From: Brevibacillus_H ginsengisoli
Lineage (GTDB): Bacteria; Bacillota; Bacilli; Brevibacillales; Brevibacillaceae
Direction: 5' to 3'
DNA length: 64,000 nucleotides
Assembly: GCF_050113715.1 (NCBI RefSeq)
Contig: NZ_JBNJQR010000002.1
Coordinates: forward strand, 124,001-188,000
Made by a program: the position numbers and the translations under genes. The notes under the pieces were generated by a model. It worked only from the letters and a program-made list of their open reading frames with translations, did no database searches and was not told where the DNA came from. Positions 8,674-16,931 of this stretch are shown here, piece by piece (within the stretch, counting starts at the first letter, position 1; every line of letters begins with the position of its first letter).

Positions 8674-9987
8674 ATGGGATTACCAGTAGTTGCGATAGTG
8701 GGTCGACCGAATGTAGGGAAATCCACGATATTTAATCGTCTTGTTGGAGAGCGGATTGCGATTGTTGAAGACAAGCCAGGCGTTACTCGCGACCGACTCT
8801 ACGGAAAAGGCGAATGGCTCAATCAATACTTTCACGTCATCGATACTGGTGGGATTGAAGTTGGTGATACCGATGAAATTCTCGTTCAAATAAGACATCA
8901 AGCCGAACTGGCGATTGACGAGGCGGATGTTATTATTTTTGTGGTTGATTTACGTTCTGGTGTAACGGATGCCGATATGGAAGTAGCACGGATGCTGAAC
9001 CGGACGAAAAAGCCGATCGTTCTGTGTGTCAATAAAGTAGACAACCCAGAGATGCGTAACGAGATTTACGAGTTTTATCAGCTAGGTGTTGGTGATCCAT
9101 TCCCGGTATCCGGAAGCCATGGACTTGGACTTGGTGACGCGTTAGACGAAGTGTTGAACCACTTCAAGAATCGTGAAGAAGATGAGCGTACAGAGGACCA
9201 GATTCGGATCTCCATAATTGGACGCCCAAACGTAGGAAAATCATCCTTGACAAATGCCATTCTTGGGGAAGAACGAGTGATTGTAAGTGATGTGGCCGGA
9301 ACCACACGTGACGCCATCGATACACCGTTTGAACGTGAGGGACAGGAGTACGTATTGGTCGATACAGCTGGGATGCGTAAACGAGGGAAGGTATATGAGG
9401 GCACGGAGAAGTACAGTGTGATGCGTGCACTCAAGGCCATTGAAGATTCTGACGTCGTGCTGGTCGTCCTCAATGGGGAAGAAGGCATTATTGAGCAAGA
9501 CAAGAAAATCGCGGGATACGCGCACGAGGCGGGAAAAGCGATTATCATCGTGGTGAACAAATGGGACGCGTTGGAAAAAGACGACAAGACCATGCAGCGT
9601 TTCACCGAGCAAGTTCGCGATGAGTTCAAGTATTTAAGCTATGCGCCAATTCTGTACGTATCGGCCAAGACCAAACAGCGAGTACATACGATATTGCCAA
9701 AAGTAAACGAAGTGGCAGAAGCACATTCGATGAGGGTTCCAACCGCTACGTTGAATGATTTGATTACAGACGCAACCATTATGACACCGCCGCCTTCTGA
9801 CAAAGGAAAGCGTCTGAAAATCAATTACACGACGCAGGCGACTGTCAAACCTCCGACTTTCATTCTGTTTGTGAATGATCCTGAGTTAATGCATTTTTCC
9901 TATGAACGCTACATAGAGAATAAAATCCGGGAAGCGTTCGTGTTTGAAGGAACACCAATTCGTATTTTGACACGGAAAAAAACCTAG
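8674..9987 (+). CDS. der: Ribosome-associated GTPase Der (EngA)
   Basis: The protein has two tandem GTPase domains, each with a P-loop: GRPNVGKST at about residue 9 and GRPNVGKSS at about residue 184. DTGG and DTAG serve as G3 motifs, NKVD and NKWD as G4, and a C-terminal KH-like domain follows. It is essential for 50S subunit assembly. At 437 residues it is standard for Der. It precedes plsY and gpsA with short gaps. Confidence 0.97.
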   Translation: MGLPVVAIVGRPNVGKSTIFNRLVGERIAIVEDKPGVTRDRLYGKGEWLNQYFHVIDTGGIEVGDTDEILVQIRHQAELAIDEADVIIFVVDLRSGVTDADMEVARMLNRTKKPIVLCVNKVDNPEMRNEIYEFYQLGVGDPFPVSGSHGLGLGDALDEVLNHFKNREEDERTEDQIRISIIGRPNVGKSSLTNAILGEERVIVSDVAGTTRDAIDTPFEREGQEYVLVDTAGMRKRGKVYEGTEKYSVMRALKAIEDSDVVLVVLNGEEGIIEQDKKIAGYAHEAGKAIIIVVNKWDALEKDDKTMQRFTEQVRDEFKYLSYAPILYVSAKTKQRVHTILPKVNEVAEAHSMRVPTATLNDLITDATIMTPPPSDKGKRLKINYTTQATVKPPTFILFVNDPELMHFSYERYIENKIREAFVFEGTPIRILTRKKT

Positions 9988-10002
9988 GGAGAGAGAAGTA
10001 AG

Positions 10003-10611
10003 ATGAGCTGGATCTTGTCCTTCGTGATTAGTTATCTTCTTGGATCGATTAGTTTTAGTTATTTGATTGCCAAGAAAGTAGCAGGCATAGACATTCGTAT
10101 GCACGGAAGCGGCAACGCCGGAGCTACCAATACCCTGCGTGTTCTCGGTAAAGGTCCGGCAGTTCTCGTTCTTCTATTGGATGCATGCAAAGGTCTTGCG
10201 GCAATGGGCATTACCCATCTGTTAACAGGTGGGGCCCCTGTTGCCTATGCATTTGCTGGAATTTTCGCCATAATTGGGCATAATTGGCCTGTTTTTTATG
10301 GTTTTCGTGGTGGTAAAGGGATTGCCACAACAGTAGGTGTAGCGCTCGGACTTTCACCGATTGCTTTTCTTATTAATGCTGTCATTACAGTCTCCGTGAT
10401 TGCCATTACGCGTTTTGTATCACTCGGATCACTGGTTTTCGCGACACTTTTGCCTATTCTGTTGTTTATCTTCGCCAAGGATCCCGTTTTTGGTTGGGTA
10501 AGCATGTGTATCACGATTTTTGCTTACGTACGCCATTATTCCAATATTGTTAATTTACTTCAGGGCAAAGAACGCAAGCTTGGAGATTCATCGAATAAAA
10601 AATTACGTTAA
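10003..10611 (+). CDS. plsY: Acyl-phosphate:glycerol-3-phosphate acyltransferase
   Basis: A 202-residue polytopic membrane protein with the PlsY motifs SGNAGATN and GFRGGKGIAT. It transfers an acyl group from acyl-phosphate to glycerol 3-phosphate, the first committed step of phospholipid synthesis. It lies directly before gpsA, which makes its acceptor. Confidence 0.95.
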   Translation: MSWILSFVISYLLGSISFSYLIAKKVAGIDIRMHGSGNAGATNTLRVLGKGPAVLVLLLDACKGLAAMGITHLLTGGAPVAYAFAGIFAIIGHNWPVFYGFRGGKGIATTVGVALGLSPIAFLINAVITVSVIAITRFVSLGSLVFATLLPILLFIFAKDPVFGWVSMCITIFAYVRHYSNIVNLLQGKERKLGDSSNKKLR

Positions 10612-10627
10612 ACGGAGGGGAAATGTT

Positions 10628-11656
10628 TTGACCCAAGACGTAGTTGTGATTGGTGCTGGTAGCTGGGGAACAGCACTAGCATCTGTTTGTGCAACCAATC
10701 AGCATCAAGTTACCCTTTGGGTTCGCGACCCCCAAGTTGCAAATGAAATGAATACACGACATACCAACGAAAAATATTTGCCTTCCATTCAATTGCCTTC
10801 GAACATTTATGCCGAAACGGATATTCGTAAAGCGGTAGAAGGCAAGAAAAATGTTTTAATGGTGGTACCGTCTCATGCAATGAGAGAGGTTGCGCATCAG
10901 ATCTCTCCTTTTTTGTCAGATGATACCTTGTTGATCCACGCGACCAAGGGATTTGAATTAGACACACTTAAAAGAATGTCGGAAGTTATTACAGAAGAAG
11001 TATCACCAGAGGTAGCCAAAGGACTTGTGGTCTTGACAGGACCAAGTCATGCTGAGGAAGTGGTACGCAAATCACCGACAACCATTGTCGTTGCGTCGGA
11101 CTCGAACGAGCATGCCGCGCTAGCGCAGGATTTGCTCATGTCATCAACGTTTCGCGTATATGCGAATCCTGATATGATTGGCGCTGAGATTGCTGGCTCC
11201 TTGAAGAATATTATTGCGCTTGGTGCGGGAATGTCAGATGGACTTGGTTTCGGGGACAATGCCAAAGCTGCCTTGTTAACACGTGGATTGGCTGAAATCG
11301 GTCGCCTGGGTGTGAAGATGGGCGCAAATCCACTAACCTTTGCAGGGTTAGCCGGAGTAGGGGACCTTGTTGCGACGTGTACCAGCAAGCACAGCCGTAA
11401 CTGGCGGGCGGGGTATATGTTGGGACAAGGCCAAGATCTGGATACGGTGCTGAAACAGATTGGAATGGTTGTAGAGGGTGTTCGTACGACCAAAGCTGCC
11501 CATGCCCTTGCGTTAAAAGAACAGGTCGAAATGCCGATTACTCACGTGTTGTATAGCGTGTTGTTTGAGGGCCTTAATCCGCGTCAGGGCGTAGAAGATC
11601 TGATGGGGCGCGGTCGTCGATTTGAAATGGAAGATATTATCAGTTATCAGATATAA
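10628..11656 (+). CDS. gpsA: NAD(P)H-dependent glycerol-3-phosphate dehydrogenase
   Basis: The protein starts with a Rossmann motif (GAGSWGTALA) and carries AGSLKNIIALGAGM and the C-terminal MGRGRRFE found in GpsA. It reduces dihydroxyacetone phosphate to sn-glycerol 3-phosphate. I choose TTG 10628, 7 nt after GGAGGGG. The open frame extends back to 10520 inside plsY, but that part encodes non-homologous sequence. The length of about 342 residues is normal. Confidence 0.95.
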   Translation: MTQDVVVIGAGSWGTALASVCATNQHQVTLWVRDPQVANEMNTRHTNEKYLPSIQLPSNIYAETDIRKAVEGKKNVLMVVPSHAMREVAHQISPFLSDDTLLIHATKGFELDTLKRMSEVITEEVSPEVAKGLVVLTGPSHAEEVVRKSPTTIVVASDSNEHAALAQDLLMSSTFRVYANPDMIGAEIAGSLKNIIALGAGMSDGLGFGDNAKAALLTRGLAEIGRLGVKMGANPLTFAGLAGVGDLVATCTSKHSRNWRAGYMLGQGQDLDTVLKQIGMVVEGVRTTKAAHALALKEQVEMPITHVLYSVLFEGLNPRQGVEDLMGRGRRFEMEDIISYQI

Positions 11657-11736
11657 GCAAGCTCTCGTCTCATCACCATTCCCAAAGCTCCTTCATACGA
11701 TAAGGAGAAACGATAGGCGTTTAGGGAGGGGTATTG

Positions 11737-12006
11737 GTGAACAAGAATTTATCTCGTCGGCTGTTGGATAAATTAACAGGAAATGGGAAGAGCTCTGTAG
11801 ATGAAGAACAACTTCGCTCGATTGCGCAAAATGTAAATAAAAACGACTTCGAGGATGAGACCAAACTGCGTCAATTATTGCGTACACTGGCAACTATGAG
11901 CGGCAAAACCTTAACGGAGGAGAAAGAGGCCAAGATCATCGAAATGTTCAAGAACAAGGAGATTGATCCAAACAATCTACAATCCATCTCCAAGTTTTTG
12001 AGGTAG
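11737..12006 (+). CDS. spoVIF: Stage VI sporulation protein F-like
   Basis: An 89-residue charged helical protein containing NLSRRLLDKL near the start and a KEIDPNNLQSISKFLR ending that recall the SpoVIF/YjcC family of spore-coat assembly factors. GGGAGGGG precedes both TTG 11734 and GTG 11737; GTG 11737 has the better spacing. It lies upstream of spoIVA in a sporulation-rich stretch. The family assignment is from memory of the sequence style. Confidence 0.65.
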   Translation: MNKNLSRRLLDKLTGNGKSSVDEEQLRSIAQNVNKNDFEDETKLRQLLRTLATMSGKTLTEEKEAKIIEMFKNKEIDPNNLQSISKFLR

Positions 12007-12129
12007 GCCTCCGGTCTAGATCTCCACGGATTTGGGCGGTATCACAAGTTCCCATAAAGAGTGAATCACATACAGTAAAACTAAGAACCATCATGGCTCT
12101 ACAGGGGCGTGGCTGGTCTACAGTTTGAA

Positions 12130-12160
12130 CTCGCGCAGCATCGTAAGCAGGTTGCGCGAG
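12130..12160. other. Perfect 8-bp inverted repeat in the gap after the sporulation gene
   Basis: CTCGCGCA and TGCGCGAG are separated by 15 nt. It lies just before the bidirectional terminator and has no poly-T tail of its own. The remainder of 12007-12171 shows no gene. Confidence 0.5.
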
Positions 12161-12171
12161 CCTTTCCGCAA

Positions 12172-12204
12172 AAAAAAGAGGGATTTCTTATCCCTCTTTT
12201 TTTC
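12172..12204. terminator. Bidirectional terminator between convergent genes
   Basis: A-tract, AGAGGGAT, short loop, ATCCCTCT and T-tract form a hairpin with poly-T on both strands. It serves the + strand gene ending at 12006 and the - strand gene ending at 12188. Confidence 0.9.
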
Positions 12205-12718
12205 GTTTTGATTTGTTTGTAGAAGCGGTATTGCTTGAAGGTTCGGTGTTGCTTAAGGGACCTGTATTGGATTGCTGCAAGAGATTTTGGACTAGCGGAG
12301 ATTGAAGGATTGATAAGAGTTGCCCAATGTCAAGATTCCCAAGAGCACCCGATAGGCCTGATCCTTGCGATTGTTGTGGTTCATCAGCCTCTACCTCGGC
12401 ATGTTGATGTGGGTGTTGATGAGGGTGTTGATTTGGTTTGGTCGTAGTCGTAGCCTGTGGTTTCGCTGATTTTCTTCCCAACGAATCGAGCATCTCCATA
12501 GCTCCATAGATCGTATCCATCGTCTCTTCCATTTGTCGGATCGTGCTGCTGATTCCTTTAATATTGTCCCGCATTTTAAGTACTGACAAGCGTATATCAG
12601 TGGCTGGCGGTTCCTTCTTGGGTGTAATCGCCAGCAAGGCGTTAGCTTGACCGAGTACACTCCGATCGACTTTTTTACTAATCGGCGTATATGGATTGCG
12701 CCATTTTCGCGTATTCAT
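12188..12718 (-). CDS. Histidine- and glutamine-rich protein of unknown function, possibly spore-associated
   Basis: A 176-residue protein read from ATG 12718 on the - strand, where GGAGGGA precedes the start; ATG 12748 is in frame but lacks a ribosome site. A coiled-coil-like segment (about residues 45-85) is followed by a tandem HPHQ repeat, a Gly/Leu segment ending LSILQSPLVQNLLQQ and a Ser/Thr/Asn/Lys-rich tail. Similar low-complexity layouts occur in spore coat proteins, and it lies among sporulation genes, but I do not recognise the family. It is one of only two reverse-strand genes here. Confidence 0.65.
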   Translation of the reverse strand: MNTRKWRNPYTPISKKVDRSVLGQANALLAITPKKEPPATDIRLSVLKMRDNIKGISSTIRQMEETMDTIYGAMEMLDSLGRKSAKPQATTTTKPNQHPHQHPHQHAEVEADEPQQSQGSGLSGALGNLDIGQLLSILQSPLVQNLLQQSNTGPLSNTEPSSNTASTNKSKRKKEG

Positions 12719-12856
12719 GTCATTCCCTCCATAGGCGAATATCTTCACGATAGTCTATGCGAATGCCCTGAGCTAGGTTCGTAACTGGGAATCTGTGCTA
12801 TAATGACAAAGATATAGATTTTACCAAATTGATTGTAAAGGGCGAATACAACCGAT

Positions 12857-13036
12857 ATGGATCCAATGACCAAAATGTACATCTCCATCGTGGCAATCCT
12901 CTTGATGTTTGCGTGTAATTTTATGATCGTATATGCCCGTAAGCGGAGCGGATTTATTTCTCTTATTCTTAAAACTGTAGCGTTTTTGCTTTTACTCGCC
13001 GTATTTCTTATGATTATTACGGTGTTATTGTTCTAG
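12857..13036 (+). CDS. yphE: YphE-like small membrane protein (DUF2768 type)
   Basis: A 59-residue protein with two hydrophobic helices separated by a basic loop (YARKRSG). Size and topology fit DUF2768 proteins, and the position between gpsA and the yphF lipoprotein matches yphE of B. subtilis. A TATAAT at 12799-12804 may be its -10 box. The start could also be ATG 12866 or 12875, because AAAGGG is 14 nt before ATG 12857. Confidence 0.65.
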   Translation: MDPMTKMYISIVAILLMFACNFMIVYARKRSGFISLILKTVAFLLLLAVFLMIITVLLF

Positions 13037-13047
13037 GGGGAACCAGC

Positions 13048-13344
13048 ATGAATCAATTGACACTTCATACACGTAAAGGGACGCTTCAAATCGGGTTACA
13101 GCTGGATCGAACGATTGTCAAGCTGGCAAAAGAGCACAAGATCAGCTGGGGGTATGCTTGTGAGCGAGGGAACTGCGCCCAATGCAGGACCAAAGTACTG
13201 AAGGGCTCCGAGCTTTTGAACGAAGTAACCCCTGAGGAAAAACGAAGATTAAGAAAAACGGAGCTAAGCGAAGGGTATCGCTTAGGCTGTCAAATCCAGA
13301 TAAAGCATCTGGGTGAGATTGAATTAGCTCATACTCCGTATTAA
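13048..13344 (+). CDS. 2Fe-2S ferredoxin-fold protein (first of tandem pair)
   Basis: A 98-residue protein with the plant-type 2Fe-2S motif: ACERGNCAQC gives C-x4-C-x2-C, and a fourth cysteine follows in RLGCQ. It would act as a one-electron carrier or cluster-binding domain in the cytosol. AGGGGGAACC precedes the ATG. A second ferredoxin follows within 30 bp. No reductase or oxygenase partner is nearby, so the redox partner is unknown. Confidence 0.8.
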   Translation: MNQLTLHTRKGTLQIGLQLDRTIVKLAKEHKISWGYACERGNCAQCRTKVLKGSELLNEVTPEEKRRLRKTELSEGYRLGCQIQIKHLGEIELAHTPY

Positions 13345-13371
13345 GTTCTCATAAAAGGAATGAATCATAAG

Positions 13372-13716
13372 ATGCCGAAACTAACCTTCTTACCTAGCGG
13401 AAAAAGCGTCAAGGCCAGAGTAGGCCAGAACGTTATTCATGCGGCGCGTGCAGCAAGAGTCGTAATTCCTCAAAGATGCGGCGGACATGCATCTTGTCAA
13501 ATGTGCAAAATCATCGTGGAACAAGGTGAATTGTCTCCGCCATCCGTACTGGAGCTGCGGAAGCTGCCTGAAAAAGATTTGCAAGCAGGAATACGCCTCT
13601 CCTGCCAAGCCAACGTCACGGATCATGACTGCACGGTACGCATTCCCGAACCTAAGCTCAAATCAATCGTACAAGCGGCTCTAAAAGCCCAGCAAGCGCA
13701 AGAAGAGGAGTTCTAG
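13372..13716 (+). CDS. 2Fe-2S ferredoxin-fold protein (second of tandem pair)
   Basis: A protein of about 114 residues with RCGGHASCQMC (C-x5-C-x2-C) and a fourth cysteine in RLSCQ, the vertebrate or adrenodoxin-like spacing. This differs from the C-x4-C of its neighbour, so the two are not a recent duplicate. Start choice is between ATG 13360, too close to AAAAGGA, and ATG 13372. A Gln/Glu/Ala-rich tail ends the protein. It ends 4 bp before yphF. Confidence 0.75.
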   Translation: MPKLTFLPSGKSVKARVGQNVIHAARAARVVIPQRCGGHASCQMCKIIVEQGELSPPSVLELRKLPEKDLQAGIRLSCQANVTDHDCTVRIPEPKLKSIVQAALKAQQAQEEEF

Positions 13717-13720
13717 ACGA

Positions 13721-14440
13721 ATGAAGACTAGTACTATCAAATTCCCTGTTTTGTTACTGATCATGGCGATCCTTTTATCAGGCTGTATGTATCCCCATGA
13801 GCGGCGATTGGAAAATCAGGCGCCTAGTTCGTTTTATTTGGATGAGACACAGAAGGCAGTGGAGCAGTTTCAAAAAGATCAAGGGGTCTTGCCGATTGCC
13901 ACCAAGCCGGCGGATACCCCGATTTTTGAACGATACACCCTTGATTTTTCGCGGTTAGTTCCTCGATACATACCAGATGCGCCCGCAAACTCATTTGAAA
14001 AAGGCGGAGTCTATCAATATACACTAATCGATGTGGAGACCAAACCGACTGTCAAACTCATTCATTTGGGGGTCGTGAGCAAGGTTGCGGATATTCAACA
14101 GCTAGTAGACCGTTACAGAAATCAAACAGGAAAATTGCCATTCAAGGATCCTGTGGATCAAGGGTACTTTACTATTAATTACGATCTCTTGCGCACGCAA
14201 GAACCAGAGATTCGAAGCATGGTCACAAATCAATTGTTAAGTTTGCTTATCAGTAAGACGGGAGAGGTAGGTGTGAACTACGCTCCTGATCTTGCGGGGT
14301 TCATTCGTAATTCCAAATCCAAGGTTCAATCAAATCAGGATCCTCGTTACCTGATGGCGCAAGAGTCTATGTTTGTACCGGTAAAATCATTTCCGTACAC
14401 AATGATCAAAGGAGAACCACACTTGCTAGAGATTCCTTAG
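13721..14440 (+). CDS. yphF: YphF-like lipoprotein
   Basis: A 239-residue exported protein with a lipoprotein signal peptide and lipobox LLSGC (Cys 22). The mature part has no recognisable catalytic motif. The position just upstream of spoIVA and the length match yphF of B. subtilis (about 244 residues). It probably forms an operon with the two ferredoxins. A role in sporulation is inferred only from position. Confidence 0.7.
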   Translation: MKTSTIKFPVLLLIMAILLSGCMYPHERRLENQAPSSFYLDETQKAVEQFQKDQGVLPIATKPADTPIFERYTLDFSRLVPRYIPDAPANSFEKGGVYQYTLIDVETKPTVKLIHLGVVSKVADIQQLVDRYRNQTGKLPFKDPVDQGYFTINYDLLRTQEPEIRSMVTNQLLSLLISKTGEVGVNYAPDLAGFIRNSKSKVQSNQDPRYLMAQESMFVPVKSFPYTMIKGEPHLLEIP

Positions 14441-14508
14441 AGTTAATAGACCAAGATGACATACAAGGATCGTCAAGGATTCTTAAATAAATAGCGTTCA
14501 AGTATTTA

Positions 14509-14538
14509 AAGTGGCTATATTGTATAGCTGCTTTTTTT
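14509..14538 (+). terminator. Terminator after yphF
   Basis: AGTGGCTATA and TATAGCTGCT form a 10-bp stem with two G-U pairs and a 3-nt loop, followed by T7. Confidence 0.75.
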
Positions 14539-14540
14539 AT

Positions 14541-14640
14541 GAAAAACGTCCCCTCTCATCGGGGGATTGAAACATCTTGACCTTTTTATAAAAGTGGATG
14601 TGACCGCCTATCGGTCAAAACGGTCATGGCCGTTTTGTTC
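14541..14640 (+). repeat. Dispersed palindromic repeat, copy 1
   Basis: This part of the 339-bp yphF-spoIVA gap carries GAAAAACGTC, then GTGGATGTGACCGC, then the hairpin TGACCG/CGGTCA and the near-palindrome AAAACGGTCATGGCCGTTTT. The same ordered elements occur in reverse orientation at 38479-38556, including 14 identical bases (14594-14607 against 38526-38513). Copy 1 has a longer insert after the first element. No ORF or transposase is inside, so it resembles a small palindromic interspersed element. Confidence 0.75.
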
Positions 14641-14779
14641 TATTTGCAAGATAAGCGCATATATTGATATTGTCCTAGACTTTTGTACGAGATTCTCTCA
14701 AAAAGCTAACATTCAAGAGGGATAAATCGGAAAATTCGTCATAGAGTAAAAATAGACAAACACAAGGAGGTCATCGAAG
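14641..14779 (+). promoter_or_regulatory. spoIVA upstream region
   Basis: This is the rest of the gap before spoIVA. In B. subtilis spoIVA is read from sigma-E promoters. AT-rich stretches at 14655-14670 and 14735-14765 could hold such promoters, but I could not fix a convincing pair of boxes. A strong AAGGAGG precedes the GTG start. Confidence 0.35.
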
Positions 14780-16258
14780 GTGGAACGAATCGATATTTTT
14801 AAGGACATTGCAGAGCGTACTGGCGGTGATATCTATATCGGGGTTGTGGGACCGGTACGTACGGGCAAATCAACGTTCATCAAGCGATTCATGGAACAGG
14901 TTATCATTCCGAACATTCCAGTTGAATCGGATCGCATTCGCGCAACAGACGAACTGCCTCAAAGCGCTTCTGGGCGTACGATCATGACGACCGAACCCAA
15001 ATTTGTACCCAACCAAGCCGTTCAAATCAATGTAGTGGATGGACTAAGCATTAACGTTCGCCTCGTTGACTGCGTCGGTTATACGGTAGCGGGTGCTAAA
15101 GGGTTTGAGGATGAGAACGGTCCTCGTATGGTCAACACACCATGGTACGAAGAGCCTGTTCCGTTTGAAGAGGCAGCCGAAGTAGGGACAAGAAAAGTCA
15201 TTCAGGAGCATTCCACAATCGGCATTCTTGTGACAACAGACGGAAGTGTCGCGGAGCTTCCCCGTCACGCCTACCTGGAAGCGGAGGAACGCGTGGTAAA
15301 CGAGCTCAAAGAAGTGGGCAAACCCTTCGTCATCTTGGTAAACTCGACTCGCCCTCGCTCAGAAGAAGCTCAGAACCTGCGCAATGAACTGCAAGAGAAA
15401 TACGATGTGCCGACTCTTGCGCTTTCTGTCGATCAAATGAATGAAACCGAAATCCTTACCTTATTGAGAGAAGTGCTCTTCGAATTTCCTGTACATGAAG
15501 TCAACGTCAATCTTCCAAGCTGGGTCATGGTGCTGGAATCCGGACACTGGCTGCGCCAGAACTATGAAGACGCTGTTCGTGAAACAGTCAAAGATATCCG
15601 CCGTTTACGCGATGTGGACCGTGTCGTAGGGTTCTTTAACGAATACGACTTCGTTGATCGCGCCTCACTTGCGGGAATGAATATGGGCCAAGGTGTAGCG
15701 GAGATTGATCTGTATGCACCGGACGAACTCTACGATCAAATTCTGATGGAGATTGTAGGGGTTGAGATTAAAGGAAAAGACCAGTTGCTTAAAATCATGC
15801 AAGAATTTGCCCACGCCAAACGTGAATACGATCAAGTGGCAGAAGCCCTCCACATGGTCCGTTCAACCGGTTATGGCATCGCTGCGCCATCCTTGCACGA
15901 AATGTCGTTAGACGAGCCAGAAATGATACGTCAGGGCCCACGCTTCGGGGTTCGCCTCAAAGCAACAGCACCATCTATCCACATGATCCGCGTCGACGTG
16001 GAATCAGAGTTTGCGCCGATTATCGGAACGGAGAAACAAAGCGAGGAGCTTGTTCGCTATCTGATGCAAGATTTTGATAAGGATCCGCTGGCCATCTGGA
16101 ACTCCGATATTTTTGGCCGTTCACTCCATTCAATCGTTCGAGAAGGAATTCAGGCTAAGATTACGATGATGCCAGATAACGCTCGATACAAGCTTCAAGA
16201 GACGTTGGGCCGTATTATCAACGAAGGCTCTGGTGGATTAATTGCCATTATTTTGTAG
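14780..16258 (+). CDS. spoIVA: Stage IV sporulation protein A (coat morphogenetic ATPase)
   Basis: A 492-residue protein with an N-terminal Walker A motif (GPVRTGKST, about residue 24), middle domain, and a C-terminal half typical of SpoIVA. It polymerises on the forespore surface using ATP and is the base layer for coat and cortex assembly. The length equals the B. subtilis protein. It is single-gene, with a terminator at 16301-16330. Confidence 0.97.
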   Translation: MERIDIFKDIAERTGGDIYIGVVGPVRTGKSTFIKRFMEQVIIPNIPVESDRIRATDELPQSASGRTIMTTEPKFVPNQAVQINVVDGLSINVRLVDCVGYTVAGAKGFEDENGPRMVNTPWYEEPVPFEEAAEVGTRKVIQEHSTIGILVTTDGSVAELPRHAYLEAEERVVNELKEVGKPFVILVNSTRPRSEEAQNLRNELQEKYDVPTLALSVDQMNETEILTLLREVLFEFPVHEVNVNLPSWVMVLESGHWLRQNYEDAVRETVKDIRRLRDVDRVVGFFNEYDFVDRASLAGMNMGQGVAEIDLYAPDELYDQILMEIVGVEIKGKDQLLKIMQEFAHAKREYDQVAEALHMVRSTGYGIAAPSLHEMSLDEPEMIRQGPRFGVRLKATAPSIHMIRVDVESEFAPIIGTEKQSEELVRYLMQDFDKDPLAIWNSDIFGRSLHSIVREGIQAKITMMPDNARYKLQETLGRIINEGSGGLIAIIL

Positions 16259-16300
16259 AAAAATTTGTGAGTAAAGACCTATTTACAGTAGTGTAAAACG

Positions 16301-16330
16301 GGGGATCCAGTACATCTGGATTCCCTTTTT
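16301..16330 (+). terminator. Terminator after spoIVA
   Basis: GGGGATCCAG and CTGGATTCCC pair over 10 bp with one G-U pair and a 5-nt loop, followed by T5. Confidence 0.85.
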
Positions 16331-16363
16331 GAATTTTTCGATGGCTTTGTGCGCCAAAAAGGC

Positions 16364-16505
16364 TTGAATTTCATAAAACCCTGTATTACTATTAGCTTGT
16401 CAGTTAGGTAAAAACCGCCAGAATGCGTATAAAACGTGGCTTTTTAGGTTATGACAGGTAATAAATAAAAATAAAAAACTTCCTTTGAGGGGAGGTGAAA
16501 GAAAA
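16364..16505 (+). promoter_or_regulatory. hbs promoter and structured leader
   Basis: TTGAAT (16364-16369), a 17-bp spacer and TACTAT (16387-16392) fit a sigma-A promoter with a start near 16399. The predicted transcript begins with a long stem: CTTGTCA (16396-16402) with TGACAGG (16452-16458), TAAAAA with TTTTTA, and GCCA with TGGC. A second small hairpin (ACTTCC/GGAGGT) covers the hbs Shine-Dalgarno. Confidence 0.5.
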
Positions 16506-16778
16506 ATGAACAAAACAGAATTGATCGCAAAAGTGGCTGAGACCACTGAGCTTACCAAGAAGGATGCTACTAAAGCGGTTGACGCAGTTCTTGATGCAAT
16601 TGCTGAAGCGTTGAAAGATGGCGACAAAGTACAATTGATTGGCTTTGGTAACTTCGAAGTGCGTGAGCGTGCTGCTCGTAAAGGCCGCAATCCACAAACA
16701 GGTGAAGAAATCGAGATTGCTTCTAGCAAAATCCCTGCTTTCAAACCTGGTAAACAACTGAAGGACTCCATTAAGTAA
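16506..16778 (+). CDS. hbs: HU-type nucleoid protein
   Basis: A 90-residue HU protein with the N-terminal helix MNKTELIAKVAE and the DNA-binding arm signature GFGNFEVRERAARKGRNPQ. It bends and compacts DNA as a homodimer. The start is ATG 16506 behind GGAGGTG; an in-frame extension to 16485 is not plausible. It lies between spoIVA and folE as in B. subtilis. Confidence 0.97.
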   Translation: MNKTELIAKVAETTELTKKDATKAVDAVLDAIAEALKDGDKVQLIGFGNFEVRERAARKGRNPQTGEEIEIASSKIPAFKPGKQLKDSIK

Positions 16779-16808
16779 TCGTTGTTTTCAAGTTAAAGCG
16801 TACATAAG

Positions 16809-16838
16809 AAATCCACATTGTAGAATGTGGATTTTTTT
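16809..16838 (+). terminator. Terminator after hbs
   Basis: AATCCACATT and AATGTGGATT make a perfect 10-bp stem with a 4-nt loop and a T7 tail. Confidence 0.92.
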
Positions 16839-16931
16839 GTTTGATCTTAAAGCACATCAGCCTTTTGCAATCATTGTGAATAATATGTTACGATTGCTTT
16901 GTTTCGGTTCAGGGTTTGAGGAGGGAAAAAA

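Noticed and set aside
9078..9629. 183-residue reverse-strand ORF
   Set aside because: It lies entirely opposite der, has serine- and threonine-rich shadow composition, and no ribosome site.
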